Part shown: positions 14,603 to 24,528 of the stretch, in pieces
How positions within the stretch are numbered: the first letter of the stretch is position 1
Layout of the letters: every line of letters starts with the position of its first letter
DNA from: PVC group bacterium
GTDB taxonomy: Bacteria; Verrucomicrobiota; Verrucomicrobiia; Chthoniobacterales; SZAS-18
Reading direction: 5' to 3'
DNA: 32,497 bases
Assembly: GCA_903642295.1 (NCBI GenBank)
Contig: CAHJWO010000010.1
Location: 1-32,497 of the forward strand
Notes under the pieces: generated by a model
The model's database searches: none
What the model was told of the DNA's origin: nothing
Seen by the model: only the letters and a program-made list of their open reading frames with translations
Position numbers and translations under genes: made by a program

Positions 14603-16204
14603 TTACCTGGTGATCCGCAGGCGGAGGAAGCGTCGGGAAGGCGTGGTGCCGTCCAAAGGAACCGGGTCGCGGATTTCGACCGTGTGCGGCGTGGTGTCGG
14701 CGGCATCGTCGCTGATCACGCCGGGACCGACGAAGGCGCCGCCGCCAGTGCTCGTGGCGACAGCCGTCCAGTCTTGCAGATTGCCGGAGGCCTCCACGGC
14801 GTAGATAAGATCGGCGGCGAGCGGCACGCGCGTGAAACGGATCGAGAGATAGCGCTTTCCGGCGTCGGTGCGGATGTGGGTGTCCAGTGGGGTCGTCGGG
14901 CCGTGGTCGGGTGCAGCGGGGTTGAGGTTCAGACCGTATTCCAAGAGGTTCGGGAGACCGTCGCCGTCGGGATCGGCGGCGGGGTCAGCGTTGGCGGCGG
15001 CCAGTCCGGCCGCCGCGGCGAAGTTGGCGAAGGTGTTGTTGACCGTAAGTGCCCAGGTATGCCGGGCGTCGGGTGAGACGGTGTTGGCGGCTGCGAGCGT
15101 GAAACCGGGATAGACGCCCGGCATCGTCGGCGTACCGGATAGGATGCCCGTCGCAGGGTCGAACGACAAACCGGGGGGCGGCGTGGTCTCCGACGGCAGA
15201 GACAATACGGGGAGGGGTCTCCCATCCGCCGAGAAGATGAAGCGGTAGAGAGTGCCCACGGCGGCGGACGGGGGGACATCGTTGGTAAAGATGGGAGAGG
15301 CGTACTTTAGCACCGTGCCGTGGACGGCGTTGGTCGTGCCGGCGACAGGGGTCCACGGCGTCCACGTCGCCATGTCGTCAAAGCTTTCGCTGTAGCAATA
15401 GGAATAGGTGCCGTAACCTGCTTCCGGGAGGGCATAGATGCGCCAGTGGCCGGCGGAATAGGACAGGAGGTTGCAACCTTCCGCGATGTTGTGGGCCGTT
15501 TGCCAGTGGCCGAAGTCGCCGTTCTTATAGATGGACCAGCCGGTGAGCAGCGAGGTGGAGCGCAGGATGTTGAGCGGATTAGCGGCACCGGGCTCGCCGT
15601 AGGGACGGGCGATCATGTAATAATAGCCGGCGATGGGTCCCGTGATTTGCGCGTCGATGTAACCGAGCGAATGGCCGGAGAGGTCGGTGACCAGAGTGCC
15701 GGAGTCCCAAGCGCTCAGGTCGGGCCGCGTGGGTTGAAAGGCAACCACGTTGAAGCCGCCATCGCCGCGGCCGACGTGGACAAAAACGTAGGGTTTACCG
15801 TCCGCGTCGAGGAAGAACTCCGGTGCCCAGGTATAAGGGCTGCCGACCGGTTGCGTGGCGGCGTTGCAGACCCAGTTCCACGTCTGGAAGTCGGTGGATT
15901 TGGCCACGCCGAAGTAAGGTACGGCACCGAAACCCCCGGCGGTGTATACGACGTACCACGTGCCCCGGTAGCGGAGAATGGAGGCGTCGCGCACGCCGTC
16001 GCCGGCGGGCGGCGTGTAGAAGGTCGGAAGGTTCGTGAAGGTGATGCCATCCTGCGAGTTGGCCACCACGAGACGCGCGGTACCGTCGTCGTGGTAGGAA
16101 AAAAGGTAAGGGGCCTCGTCCGGGCCGGCGGCGCAGAGCCCGGGGAGGGCGAGGACGAGAGCGAGAAGCAGGGCAACCGGTCGGGAGGGTAAGCGTGGCA
16201 GCAT
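14603..16204 (-). CDS. Secreted GH43-like beta-propeller protein with He_PIG-like module
   Basis: A 533-residue protein with a clear signal peptide (about 1-26). Residues about 30-320 look like a five-bladed propeller of the GH43/GH-F/J type: VRDASILRYRGTWYVVYTA (71-89, Asp73 aligning with the usual RD base), TWAPEFFLDADGKPYVF (125-141), and GYIDAQITGPIAGYYYM. Next comes a GLSFDPATGILSGTP stretch typical of He_PIG Ig-like domains. After it is DPDGDGLPNLLEYGL, an Asp-rich motif common in secreted verrucomicrobial and planctomycete enzymes, and a C-terminal beta domain (VEASGNLQDW). It likely binds or cleaves an arabinan/xylan-type glycan outside the inner membrane; the substrate is not determinable here. 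It converges with greB. Confidence 0.85.
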   Translation of the reverse strand: MLPRLPSRPVALLLALVLALPGLCAAGPDEAPYLFSYHDDGTARLVVANSQDGITFTNLPTFYTPPAGDGVRDASILRYRGTWYVVYTAGGFGAVPYFGVAKSTDFQTWNWVCNAATQPVGSPYTWAPEFFLDADGKPYVFVHVGRGDGGFNVVAFQPTRPDLSAWDSGTLVTDLSGHSLGYIDAQITGPIAGYYYMIARPYGEPGAANPLNILRSTSLLTGWSIYKNGDFGHWQTAHNIAEGCNLLSYSAGHWRIYALPEAGYGTYSYCYSESFDDMATWTPWTPVAGTTNAVHGTVLKYASPIFTNDVPPSAAVGTLYRFIFSADGRPLPVLSLPSETTPPPGLSFDPATGILSGTPTMPGVYPGFTLAAANTVSPDARHTWALTVNNTFANFAAAAGLAAANADPAADPDGDGLPNLLEYGLNLNPAAPDHGPTTPLDTHIRTDAGKRYLSIRFTRVPLAADLIYAVEASGNLQDWTAVATSTGGGAFVGPGVISDDAADTTPHTVEIRDPVPLDGTTPSRRFLRLRITR

Positions 16205-16247
16205 GGCGGCAACAGCGGCGGAGACGAGGGAAGTGGGAGGGAAAAAT

Positions 16248-16277
16248 ATCCGCAGATAAAGCAGATTTCGCGGATTG
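16248..16277. repeat. Degenerate CCGCAGATA/AAGCAGATT/TCGCGGATT nonamer repeat
   Basis: Three 9-bp units related to the TCCGCAGAT arms at 14411-14509. The segment is also bounded by ATCCGC (16248-16253) and GCGGAT (16270-16275), a 6-bp inverted repeat. It lies in the gap between the GH43-like gene start and the EamA gene stop. Confidence 0.55.
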
Positions 16278-16288
16278 GGAAGGGCTGG

Positions 16289-17281
16289 TCAGCGGCCTTC
16301 CTGCCGGGCGACGAAGACCCCGGCGAGCACCAGCGCGATGCCCAGGATTTGGATGGCGGCGACCGGTTCGTGCAGGATCAGCGCGGCGGCGAGGGCGGCC
16401 GTGACGGGCTGGACGAGCAGACTGACGGAGACCACCGCCGAGGGGAGCCGGGCCAAGGCGTAGGCAATCATCCCCTGGCCGCCCGCATGGACGATCACCG
16501 CCAGACCGACGAGAACGAACCAGGCGTGCGGCGTTTGGGGCCAGATTTGTTCGCCGGAAAGCAGGGCCACCGGCAGCAGGCAGGCAGCGGCGACGAGGCC
16601 GCTACGCACCATGATAAGCAGCGCGCCGTGGCGGATGCGCAGGTTCTTGACGGAGAGTTGGTAAGCGCCGTAGAACCCGGCGGTAACGAGGGCGAGCGCG
16701 TCGCCCGCCAGCGCGCGGGGCTCCAGGCGGAAGTCCCGGCCCACCAGCAGGCAGGTGCCCGCGAGCGCAACGAGCATGGCGAGGAGGAAACGGCGGCTGA
16801 CGCGGTGGCCGAAGGCCAGCACGCCGAAGACCACGACGAACACCGGCGCGAAGTTGGAGAGCAGGGTGGAGTTCGCCACGGAGGTGAAGTGCAGCGACCA
16901 GTGCCAGAACGCGAGGTCGGCGGCGAAGAGGACTCCGGCGAGAGCCATCGGAGCCCAGGGGGCGGGGGAGTGGGGGCGAGGGGGGACGGGTGTGGTCGAA
17001 GGGGGCTGGGGTGTGCGTCGATGGATGTAGATGAGGGCCAGCCAGAGGGGCGGCAGGGAGAGCGTCATCCGCCAGAAGGCCGTGGCCACCGGGCCGACCT
17101 CGCTCAAGCGCACGAAGATCGGCGCGAAGCCAATGGAGATGCCGCCCGCGAGCAGGATCAGGAAGCTGGCCGTGTATGAGCGGCGTTGCTCGGCGGGAGT
17201 CGGCGGAGCGGGAAGGGTGGTCGCGGTGTTCAAAACGGAAGCGGGGACGAGGGAGTGGGCCGGGCGGGGCGGCTCGGACAA
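16289..17281 (-). CDS. EamA-family (DMT superfamily) permease
   Basis: A 330-residue protein with about ten hydrophobic helices in two homologous halves (roughly residues 36-170 and 185-325). FLILLAGGISIGFAPIFVRL opens the first half, and LVGLAVIVHAGGQGMIAYAL and AAALILHEPVAAIQILGIAL fit the second. EamA proteins export or import small metabolites such as amino acids or sugars; the substrate cannot be read from sequence. The start is uncertain: TTG 17281 is used here, another TTG lies at 17233, and there is no ATG before the first helix and no clear Shine-Dalgarno sequence. It is downstream of the ABC-F gene on the same strand; the 81-bp gap contains a dispersed hairpin element. Confidence 0.88.
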   Translation of the reverse strand: MSEPPRPAHSLVPASVLNTATTLPAPPTPAEQRRSYTASFLILLAGGISIGFAPIFVRLSEVGPVATAFWRMTLSLPPLWLALIYIHRRTPQPPSTTPVPPRPHSPAPWAPMALAGVLFAADLAFWHWSLHFTSVANSTLLSNFAPVFVVVFGVLAFGHRVSRRFLLAMLVALAGTCLLVGRDFRLEPRALAGDALALVTAGFYGAYQLSVKNLRIRHGALLIMVRSGLVAAACLLPVALLSGEQIWPQTPHAWFVLVGLAVIVHAGGQGMIAYALARLPSAVVSVSLLVQPVTAALAAALILHEPVAAIQILGIALVLAGVFVARQEGR

Positions 17282-17305
17282 TCAGTTCACGCTGATCAAG
17301 AAAAT

Positions 17306-17357
17306 GGGACGGCTGGGACAGCCGTCCCTACCTGGGGTAGGGACCGGTGCTTCGCGC
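17306..17357. repeat. Dispersed ~51-bp hairpin element, copy 1
   Basis: GGGACGGCT (17306-17314) and AGCCGTCCC (17320-17328) form a perfect 9-bp stem with loop GGGAC. TACCT follows, then GACCGG-GCT-CGCGC. The same arrangement is at 20980-21030 with one gap and a few substitutions. There is no T-run, so this is a REP-like repeat rather than a clear terminator. Confidence 0.8.
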
Positions 17358-17362
17358 GGTGG

Positions 17363-19264
<1,902 letters not shown>

Positions 19265-19327
19265 GGGCCGCGAAACGAGCGCGTACCATGCCTGCAACCT
19301 GCCCCGGGCGCAAGCGGGCAGGGAAAA

Positions 19328-19397
19328 GGCAGAAGGCAGAAGGCAGAAGGCAGAAGGCAGAAGGCAGAAGGCAGAAGGCAGAAGGCGGAAGGCAGAA
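19328..19397 (+). repeat. Heptamer array GGCAGAA x10, left arm of an inverted pair around the S23 gene
   Basis: Ten perfect or near-perfect GGCAGAA units (one GGCGGAA). The array ends 5 bp before the S23 gene's TAA. The same heptamer in reverse orientation (TTCTGCC) lies at 19822-19859, directly upstream of the S23 start. The array also lies 63 bp upstream of the ABC-F start. Confidence 0.95.
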
Positions 19398-19402
19398 GGT
19401 TT

Positions 19403-19813
19403 TTAGCGTTCAGCGTGCTGCCCTCGTTTGGCGTTGAGTAGGACGGTGACGAAAATCGCAATGAGTTCGTTGGTTTCGTCGCGCAAGGGAACGAGGCGGG
19501 TGGCGGATATACCGGGTTCCTCGGCCAGCAATTCCAGCCAATAGGCGCTCTCGTCGAGTTCGCGCAGGGAGTCGCCCACCTTGGCGATAAACTCCGGAGT
19601 AGAGCGTCCACGGGCGGCTTCCCGGTAGTTCGCTCCTACAGACGTGCCGCTGCGCAGGAGTTGCCTACCAAGCGTCTGGGACACGGTTTCCTTGGGTAAA
19701 CCGCGGTAGAGTCGAATGATGCGACGCGCGTAATCAGTGGTCCTCTCCCGCAAACCGATCTGCTGGGCTTCCTCCATCACCCGGCCACCAAGTAAAATCT
19801 CGTCGTCCATCAT
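19403..19813 (-). CDS. Four-helix bundle protein, S23 / 23S rRNA-intervening-sequence protein family
   Basis: A 136-residue protein with family hallmarks: a first helix [18 protein letters not shown], the conserved [20 protein letters not shown] loop-helix, [22 protein letters not shown], and a last amphipathic helix [13 protein letters not shown]. Family members are small alpha-helical bundles. They were first found encoded in 23S rRNA intervening sequences, but are common as free-standing genes with unknown role. The start is ATG 19813 (a second ATG is at 19810); AAGGGG just upstream, contributed by the end of the heptamer array, makes a plausible Shine-Dalgarno sequence. Inverted heptamer arrays lie 5 bp after the stop and 8 bp before the start. 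Confidence 0.92.
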   Translation of the reverse strand: MMDDEILLGGRVMEEAQQIGLRERTTDYARRIIRLYRGLPKETVSQTLGRQLLRSGTSVGANYREAARGRSTPEFIAKVGDSLRELDESAYWLELLAEEPGISATRLVPLRDETNELIAIFVTVLLNAKRGQHAER

Positions 19814-19821
19814 CCATTCCC

Positions 19822-19859
19822 CTTCTGCCTTCTGCCTTCTGCCTTCTGCCTTCTGCCTT
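19822..19859 (-). repeat. Heptamer array (CTTCTGC)x5, right arm of the inverted pair around the S23 gene
   Basis: Five exact units; on the minus strand they read GGCAGAA, the same heptamer as the array at 19328-19397 in opposite orientation. The array ends 5 bp from the stop codon of the exported protein encoded at 19865-20875. Its inner end supplies the AAGGGG ahead of the S23 start. Confidence 0.95.
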
Positions 19860-19864
19860 ACCAG

Positions 19865-20875
19865 TCAGCGCACGACGGGGGCAGGCGTGGCTGGCGCGGC
19901 GGGTCCGGCGGGTGGCGCGTCGGCTACCGGCGGCGCGGCCTTCGCGCTGGCGATCCCTTCCAGTTGGGTGGCCCATTTGTCGAAATCCGGGTGGTCGGGA
20001 TTCGCCTTGACGATCCCGAGCATGTCCGCGATGCCCTGATTGGTGGAGCCCAGAATCAGCTCGTCCTCGGCGCGGCTCCAGAGCAGGCTCGGGCGGCGGA
20101 TGTGGTTGAACTTGGTGGTCGCCAGGTTGTTCTGGGTGGCGGTGACGCGGGCCGATTCGGTCTGGAGTAAGTTATCCCAATAACTGAGCAGACGGGGGTC
20201 CTTGTTGTTGCGCATCTCGGGCAGGATCGTTTTTTGAAAAATGCTGGCCGTGTCGAACGGGTGGTCCGACCAGTCGGCGAACCCGTTGAGGTAGGGCCCC
20301 ACCTGGAAGTAACCGACGAACACGCTTTCGTTGAGCGACCGGCGGAACATGTCGAGCGGCTGGAGCGTTTCGAGGCTCTGATTGACCTGGCCGACGTAGT
20401 CCAGCAAAGGGGTAATCAGGTCCCTGGTTTTGACCCCCATGCCGTGCTGCCAGGTCAAGCTGAGGTAGCTGAGCTGCAAGCGCAGCCCGTTGACGAAATC
20501 GTGGTCGCGCACCTGCTCGCCGATGCGCTTGCGCGCGTCCAGAATGCGGGTGCCGGCGGCGGGGGGACGCGCCGGTCCCGCGCCGTTTTTCGCCGGGGGG
20601 GGCGGAGCGGTCTCGCCCTGAAGCTCCACGGATTCCATCGCCTTCTCGTAAGCCTTGCCCGGGTCGGCAATCGCGGCGTTGATGGCGGCGAGCACGTCGG
20701 CTTTCTCCCGGTTCATGAGGCCCGATTGCTTCGCGCGCAGGTCTTTCAAGGTGGTCAACACCGCCTTGGGATCAAGGGGCGGCGTTTGTTGAGCCCGGAG
20801 CACGGCGGGTGGGCTCGCCAGCAAACTCGCCACAAGGAGGAAGACGGGGAGGGGGCGCTTGATCATCAGGGGCAT
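19865..20875 (-). CDS. Exported protein of unknown function
   Basis: From ATG 20875 this is 336 residues beginning MPLMIKRPLPVFLLVASLL, a standard signal peptide ending near VLRAQQ. ATG 20866 is an equally good start; the frame stays open further upstream but would bury the signal. The mature protein is largely helical (LKDLRAKQSGLMNREKADVL; ILDARKRIGEQVRDHDFVNG) with a Trp/Tyr-rich middle (FQVGPYLNGFADWSDHP) and a Pro/Ala-rich tail. I recognise no domain; the helical pattern suggests a periplasmic protein. It is upstream of the S23 cassette and the ABC-F gene on the same strand. A dispersed hairpin element lies in the gap to the divergent SDR gene. Confidence 0.8.
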   Translation of the reverse strand: MPLMIKRPLPVFLLVASLLASPPAVLRAQQTPPLDPKAVLTTLKDLRAKQSGLMNREKADVLAAINAAIADPGKAYEKAMESVELQGETAPPPPAKNGAGPARPPAAGTRILDARKRIGEQVRDHDFVNGLRLQLSYLSLTWQHGMGVKTRDLITPLLDYVGQVNQSLETLQPLDMFRRSLNESVFVGYFQVGPYLNGFADWSDHPFDTASIFQKTILPEMRNNKDPRLLSYWDNLLQTESARVTATQNNLATTKFNHIRRPSLLWSRAEDELILGSTNQGIADMLGIVKANPDHPDFDKWATQLEGIASAKAAPPVADAPPAGPAAPATPAPVVR

Positions 20876-20979
20876 CTTAAAGGCAAGCGTGGTCTGTCGG
20901 CAAACTTTTGATGGTTGCGTGGATACGGCTTTCGTTTGGGTGGCCTTTCCGGCTGGCGAGGGGTTTGCCAGAGACAAAC

Positions 20980-21030
20980 GGGACGGCTGGGACAGCCGTC
21001 CCTACCTCGTTTACGACCGGCGCTCCGCGC
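20980..21030. repeat. Dispersed ~51-bp hairpin element, copy 2
   Basis: Second copy of the element at 17306-17357: stem GGGACGGCT / AGCCGTCCC, then TACCT and GACCGGCGCTCCGCGC. It lies between the exported-protein gene and the divergent SDR gene, so it cannot be a terminator for either. Confidence 0.8.
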
Positions 21031-21082
21031 CTCGAAAAATACAGGGCGAGCGGTGCGGCGGAGCCTGTGTAGGTTCCACCTT

Positions 21083-21880
21083 ATGAATCGTGACGAGCGT
21101 TGGTCTCTCATTGGCAAAAAAGCATTGGTCACCGGTGGGACGAAAGGAATCGGCCGGGCGGTGGCGGAGGAATTTCTCGGGTTGGGCGCGGAGGTGTTCA
21201 TCGCGGCCCGGGGGGAAGAGGAGTTATCCCACACGCTGGCGACGTGGCAAGGCGAAGGGAAACCGGTGCGCGGAATCGCTGCCGACATGTCCACGGCGGA
21301 CGGACGGCAGGCGGCCATCGACGCGGCGGCGAGGGCATTCGGCGGACGGCTCGATGTGCTGGTCAATAACGCGGGCGGCAACCTCCGCAAGAAAGCGCTC
21401 GACTACACGCTGGACGAGTTCGAGACACTGCTGGCGCGCAATTTGACCTCTGCTTTTGAAATGAGCCGGCTGGCGCATCCGCTGTTGAAACGCAGCGCGG
21501 CGGACACGCGGGAGACCGGCGGCAGCACGGTGGTCAACGTGGCCAGCGTGGCCGGGTTGACGGCCATCCGCACGGGCGTGCCCTACGGCGCGAGCAAGGC
21601 GGCGATGTCGCAGATGACGCGCGGGCTGGCGGGCGAATGGGCGGCGGACGGCATCCGCGTCAATGCGGTCGCGCCGTGGTACATCCGCACCCCTTTGGCG
21701 GAAACCGTCCTCAAGGACGAGGCGTACCACGCGGAGGTGGTGGCCCGCACGCCGATGGCGCGGGTGGGCGAGCCGCGCGAGGTGGCGACGCTGGCGGCGT
21801 TCCTGGCGATGGGCGCTTCCAGCTACATCACCGGGCAAACGGTCGCCGTGGATGGCGGTTTCCTGGCGTGGAGTTTCTGA
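21083..21880 (+). CDS. Short-chain dehydrogenase/reductase (tropinone-reductase-like)
   Basis: A 265-residue cytoplasmic NAD(P)H oxidoreductase. The cofactor motif is TGGTKGIG (17-24), followed by NNAGG (95-99). The catalytic set is Asn120, Ser155, Tyr168 and Lys172 (NVASVAG...PYGASKAA). The C-terminal [14 protein letters not shown] is typical of classical SDRs. The TGGTKGIG pattern and AARGEEEL suggest the tropinone reductase/gluconate dehydrogenase-like group, but the substrate is not determinable. I chose ATG 21083 because sequence upstream in the same frame is the dispersed hairpin repeat. No Shine-Dalgarno sequence is evident. A 9-bp hairpin follows the stop. Confidence 0.93.
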   Translation: MNRDERWSLIGKKALVTGGTKGIGRAVAEEFLGLGAEVFIAARGEEELSHTLATWQGEGKPVRGIAADMSTADGRQAAIDAAARAFGGRLDVLVNNAGGNLRKKALDYTLDEFETLLARNLTSAFEMSRLAHPLLKRSAADTRETGGSTVVNVASVAGLTAIRTGVPYGASKAAMSQMTRGLAGEWAADGIRVNAVAPWYIRTPLAETVLKDEAYHAEVVARTPMARVGEPREVATLAAFLAMGASSYITGQTVAVDGGFLAWSF

Positions 21881-21885
21881 GGCTA

Positions 21886-21913
21886 CCGGTTGCAAGGATG
21901 CGCCTGCAACCGG
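21886..21913. terminator. 9-bp stem hairpin between convergent SDR and FUSC genes
   Basis: CCGGTTGCA (21886-21894) pairs exactly with TGCAACCGG (21905-21913) around a 10-nt loop, 5 bp after the SDR stop. No clear T-run follows, so it is a possible but not textbook terminator. Confidence 0.45.
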
Positions 21914-21983
21914 CGGAATCCCGTGAGCATCATGCGGCCGTCATTTCCCCCAAAAGGAAAAAAGCGGAAACGCGGGACGCGCT

Positions 21984-23129
21984 CTAACGGTTTGCCGGCT
22001 CTGCCGCCGGGTTAATCCGAACCTCACCCTGGGGCGGTACGGCGAGGTCCAGCGACGGGGGCCTCACGGTCGGCTCGTGTTGGCCGGTCGGATGCCGCTT
22101 GCGGCGGATGAGCACCGTCACGTAGGACAGCAACGCCAGACTGCCGCCCAGGGCGGTGTTCAGCGTGCGGTGCGCGACGACCACCCGCGTAGACAGGCCG
22201 CCGAAATCCAGCAGGAAGACGATGTAGGCGGTCAAGAACACGGCGAATAACCCATAATTGACGTTGACCAACGCGTAGGCCGCCCACGCGAACAGCACCG
22301 TCATCGCGCCGACTGTCAGCGGGTCCAGGCGCAACTCACGCACGAGCAGCGTCGCCAGGGCCGCGCCGCCGACCGTGCCCAACACCCGGAGCACCCCCCG
22401 GTGGAACGTCGGTTGGAAAGCCGGACGCAGCACGAGGAGGGCGGTCATCGGCACCCAATAACCGTTCGGCAGGCCGGTGGCGTGCTCCAGTTCCGCGCCG
22501 ACGGCCAGGGTGACCGCCTGCCGCCAGGCATAGTGCCAGGCGTCCGAAGTCGGGGTAAGATTCGCCCGCAGCGTGCGCAAGGCGGGCAGCACTCCCTCAA
22601 AAGGGTCGGGTTCGTCCGGGGCGGCCTGTGGTTTCCGAACGCGCCACGTCGCCAGCATGATCAACGTTTGCAACGTCCCGCCCGCCAGGATCAGCCCCGC
22701 CCGGGAAACCGCCGTCTCCCAGCCGACCGGATAGCCGCTGGCGACGAGCGCCACGATGGCGCACTGCTGGCCGATCCACGAGGCACCCGGCCCCAGGGCC
22801 AGGAGGATGCCTGCGCCGAAGCCCGCCGCCGCCGCATTGATCACCGCCCCGGGCCCGGAATGTCCGACCAGCGAGCCGGCGACCGCCGAGACCGCCATGC
22901 CGACCGTCACCCATAACATCGGCGCGACCCGCGAGCGGCCCAGCCATTGGAAGGAACCGAAGCCGACCGACATCGCGCCGCTCGCCGCCACCATCCCGGC
23001 GCCGGGGTGCCCGGAAGATAAACCCGCGGCCAGACTTGCCAGGATGGCGACCAGGCACGGCAGAGCGCGGCGGGCGCGGAGTTGCTGCCACTCGGTCTTC
23101 AACAGCTCGCGCAACGTCGGTAGGAACAT
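21984..23129 (-). CDS. FUSC-family inner-membrane protein (aromatic-acid-exporter-like)
   Basis: A 381-residue protein with about ten hydrophobic helices in two clusters, split by a polar stretch near the middle (KPQAAPDEPDPFEG). The second cluster carries the FUSC signature region: GYWVPMTALLVLRPAFQPTF, then RGVLRVLGTVGGAALATLL, and ALLSYVTVLIRRKRHP near the end. The family includes YccS/AaeB/fusaric-acid-resistance components, which move aromatic acids or related compounds, or whose role is unknown. The start ATG 23129 is immediately preceded by a heptamer array, leaving no ordinary Shine-Dalgarno sequence. It is downstream of tgt on the same strand. Confidence 0.88.
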   Translation of the reverse strand: MFLPTLRELLKTEWQQLRARRALPCLVAILASLAAGLSSGHPGAGMVAASGAMSVGFGSFQWLGRSRVAPMLWVTVGMAVSAVAGSLVGHSGPGAVINAAAAGFGAGILLALGPGASWIGQQCAIVALVASGYPVGWETAVSRAGLILAGGTLQTLIMLATWRVRKPQAAPDEPDPFEGVLPALRTLRANLTPTSDAWHYAWRQAVTLAVGAELEHATGLPNGYWVPMTALLVLRPAFQPTFHRGVLRVLGTVGGAALATLLVRELRLDPLTVGAMTVLFAWAAYALVNVNYGLFAVFLTAYIVFLLDFGGLSTRVVVAHRTLNTALGGSLALLSYVTVLIRRKRHPTGQHEPTVRPPSLDLAVPPQGEVRINPAAEPANR

Positions 23130-23131
23130 CG

Positions 23132-23245
23132 GAAGAATGCAGAATGCAGAACGCAGAATTCACAAGTCAGCAGACAGGCAGGCCGTCAGCGCAGGCGGCT
23201 TCACTTTTGCATTCTGCATTCTGCATTCTGCATTCTGACTTCTCA
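23132..23245. repeat. Inverted pair of GCAGAAT heptamer arrays between tgt and the FUSC gene
   Basis: The left arm (23132-23159) is GAAGAAT, GCAGAAT, GCAGAAC, GCAGAAT. The right arm (23211-23245) is three ATTCTGC, then ATTCTGA and CTTCTCA, the last one containing tgt's stop codon. The arms are reverse complements of the same heptamer and are separated by about 50 bp of unrelated sequence. The pair fills nearly the whole gap between the two genes. Confidence 0.92.
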
Positions 23246-24469
23246 CGCCACGCTGTCCGGTGAAATTTCGCCGATCCGGCCTTCGCCGCTGCTGAGCGGA
23301 GTAATGGCCACGGCGTCCTTGTCGCCGCCCGCCGCCGTTTGCTGCACGCGGTAATTGGCGACGAATTGTTCGCGGAATTTTTGAAACGTACCGGCGTCCA
23401 GTTCGGCGCGCACCCGTGCCATGAGGTTCAGGTAGAAGTGGAGATTGTGCAGCGAGACGAGGCGCAAGCCGAGGATTTCCTCTGCCTTGAGCAGATGCCG
23501 CAGGTAGCCCCGGCTGAACTCCCGGCACGCCGGGCATTCGCAGCCTGCTTCGATGGGACCCTGGTCTTTAATGTATTGGGAGTTGCGCAGGTTCAGCGTG
23601 CCCGCCGCCGTGAACGCCGTGCCGTTGCGGGCGATGCGCGTGGGCAGCACGCAATCGAACATGTCCACGCCGCGCGCCACCATTTCGACCATCTGCGGCG
23701 GCGTCCCGAGACCCATCGCGTAACGCGGCTTGTGCCCGGGCAGGAAGGGTTCAGCGCGTTCGATGGCCAGCATCATCTCGTGCTCCGGTTCGCCCACGGA
23801 CACCCCGCCGACCGCGTAGCCGTCCCAATCCATTTCCACCAGGGAACGGGCGGCTTTTTCGCGCAGGTCGGCGAAGGTCGCGCCCTGCACGATGCCAAAG
23901 CGCAGTTGCGGCTTGCCGGTGGTTTCGCTGTTGGGATGGGCCAGCGCCCAATCGCGGCAGCGCCGGGCCCAGCGCAGGGTCAGGTCGAGCGATTTGGCGG
24001 CGTAGTCGTGCTCGCACGGATAGGGGGGGCACTCGTCGAACGCCATGTTGATGTCGCTGCCCAGCACGGACTGGATTTCCATCGCGGTCTCCGGGCCGAT
24101 GAACGTCGGCGTGCCGTCGAGATGGTTCTGGAAGTGGACGCCCTCCTCGGTGATCTTGCGAATCTTCGCCAGGGAGAATACCTGGTAACCGCCGGAGTCC
24201 GTGAGGATGGGGCCGTCCCAGCGCATGAACTGGTGTAACCCGCCGAAGTGGCGCATGACCTCCAGGCCCGGACGAACAAAAAGGTGGTACGTGTTGCCGA
24301 GGATGATTTGCGCGCGGAGTTCGCGCAGTTCCGCCGGGCTGACCGCCTTGACCGTGCCCTGCGTGCCCACGGGCATGAAGATCGGCGTCTCGATGATTCC
24401 GTGCGCGGTGGTGAGCCGTCCGCGCCGGGCGCGGGAACGGGGTTGATCGGTGGAGAGGAGTTGGAACAT
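23243..24469 (-). CDS. tgt: tRNA-guanine transglycosylase
   Basis: A 408-residue enzyme exchanging guanine 34 for a queuine precursor (preQ1 in bacteria) in GUN-anticodon tRNAs. Key motifs: FMPVGTQGTVKAVSP, GNTYHLFVRPG, the substrate-binding Asp91 in LTDSGGYQVFS, FGIVQGATF, YAVGGVSVGEPE, the nucleophile region MFDCVLPTR, and the zinc site CECPACREF with a His further on (LVSLHNLHFYL). The length is a little above the usual ~375 because of an extended tail (QQTAAGGDKDAVAITPLSSG). Its stop codon is inside a degenerate heptamer unit. It is divergent from the Uma2 gene at 24529. Confidence 0.97.
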   Translation of the reverse strand: MFQLLSTDQPRSRARRGRLTTAHGIIETPIFMPVGTQGTVKAVSPAELRELRAQIILGNTYHLFVRPGLEVMRHFGGLHQFMRWDGPILTDSGGYQVFSLAKIRKITEEGVHFQNHLDGTPTFIGPETAMEIQSVLGSDINMAFDECPPYPCEHDYAAKSLDLTLRWARRCRDWALAHPNSETTGKPQLRFGIVQGATFADLREKAARSLVEMDWDGYAVGGVSVGEPEHEMMLAIERAEPFLPGHKPRYAMGLGTPPQMVEMVARGVDMFDCVLPTRIARNGTAFTAAGTLNLRNSQYIKDQGPIEAGCECPACREFSRGYLRHLLKAEEILGLRLVSLHNLHFYLNLMARVRAELDAGTFQKFREQFVANYRVQQTAAGGDKDAVAITPLSSGEGRIGEISPDSVA

Positions 24470-24528
24470 GGCGGATTGCCCTTGGCTGGCCGGTGAAAAG
24501 GCGGTACACTCCCGCCAAGGAGACCATC

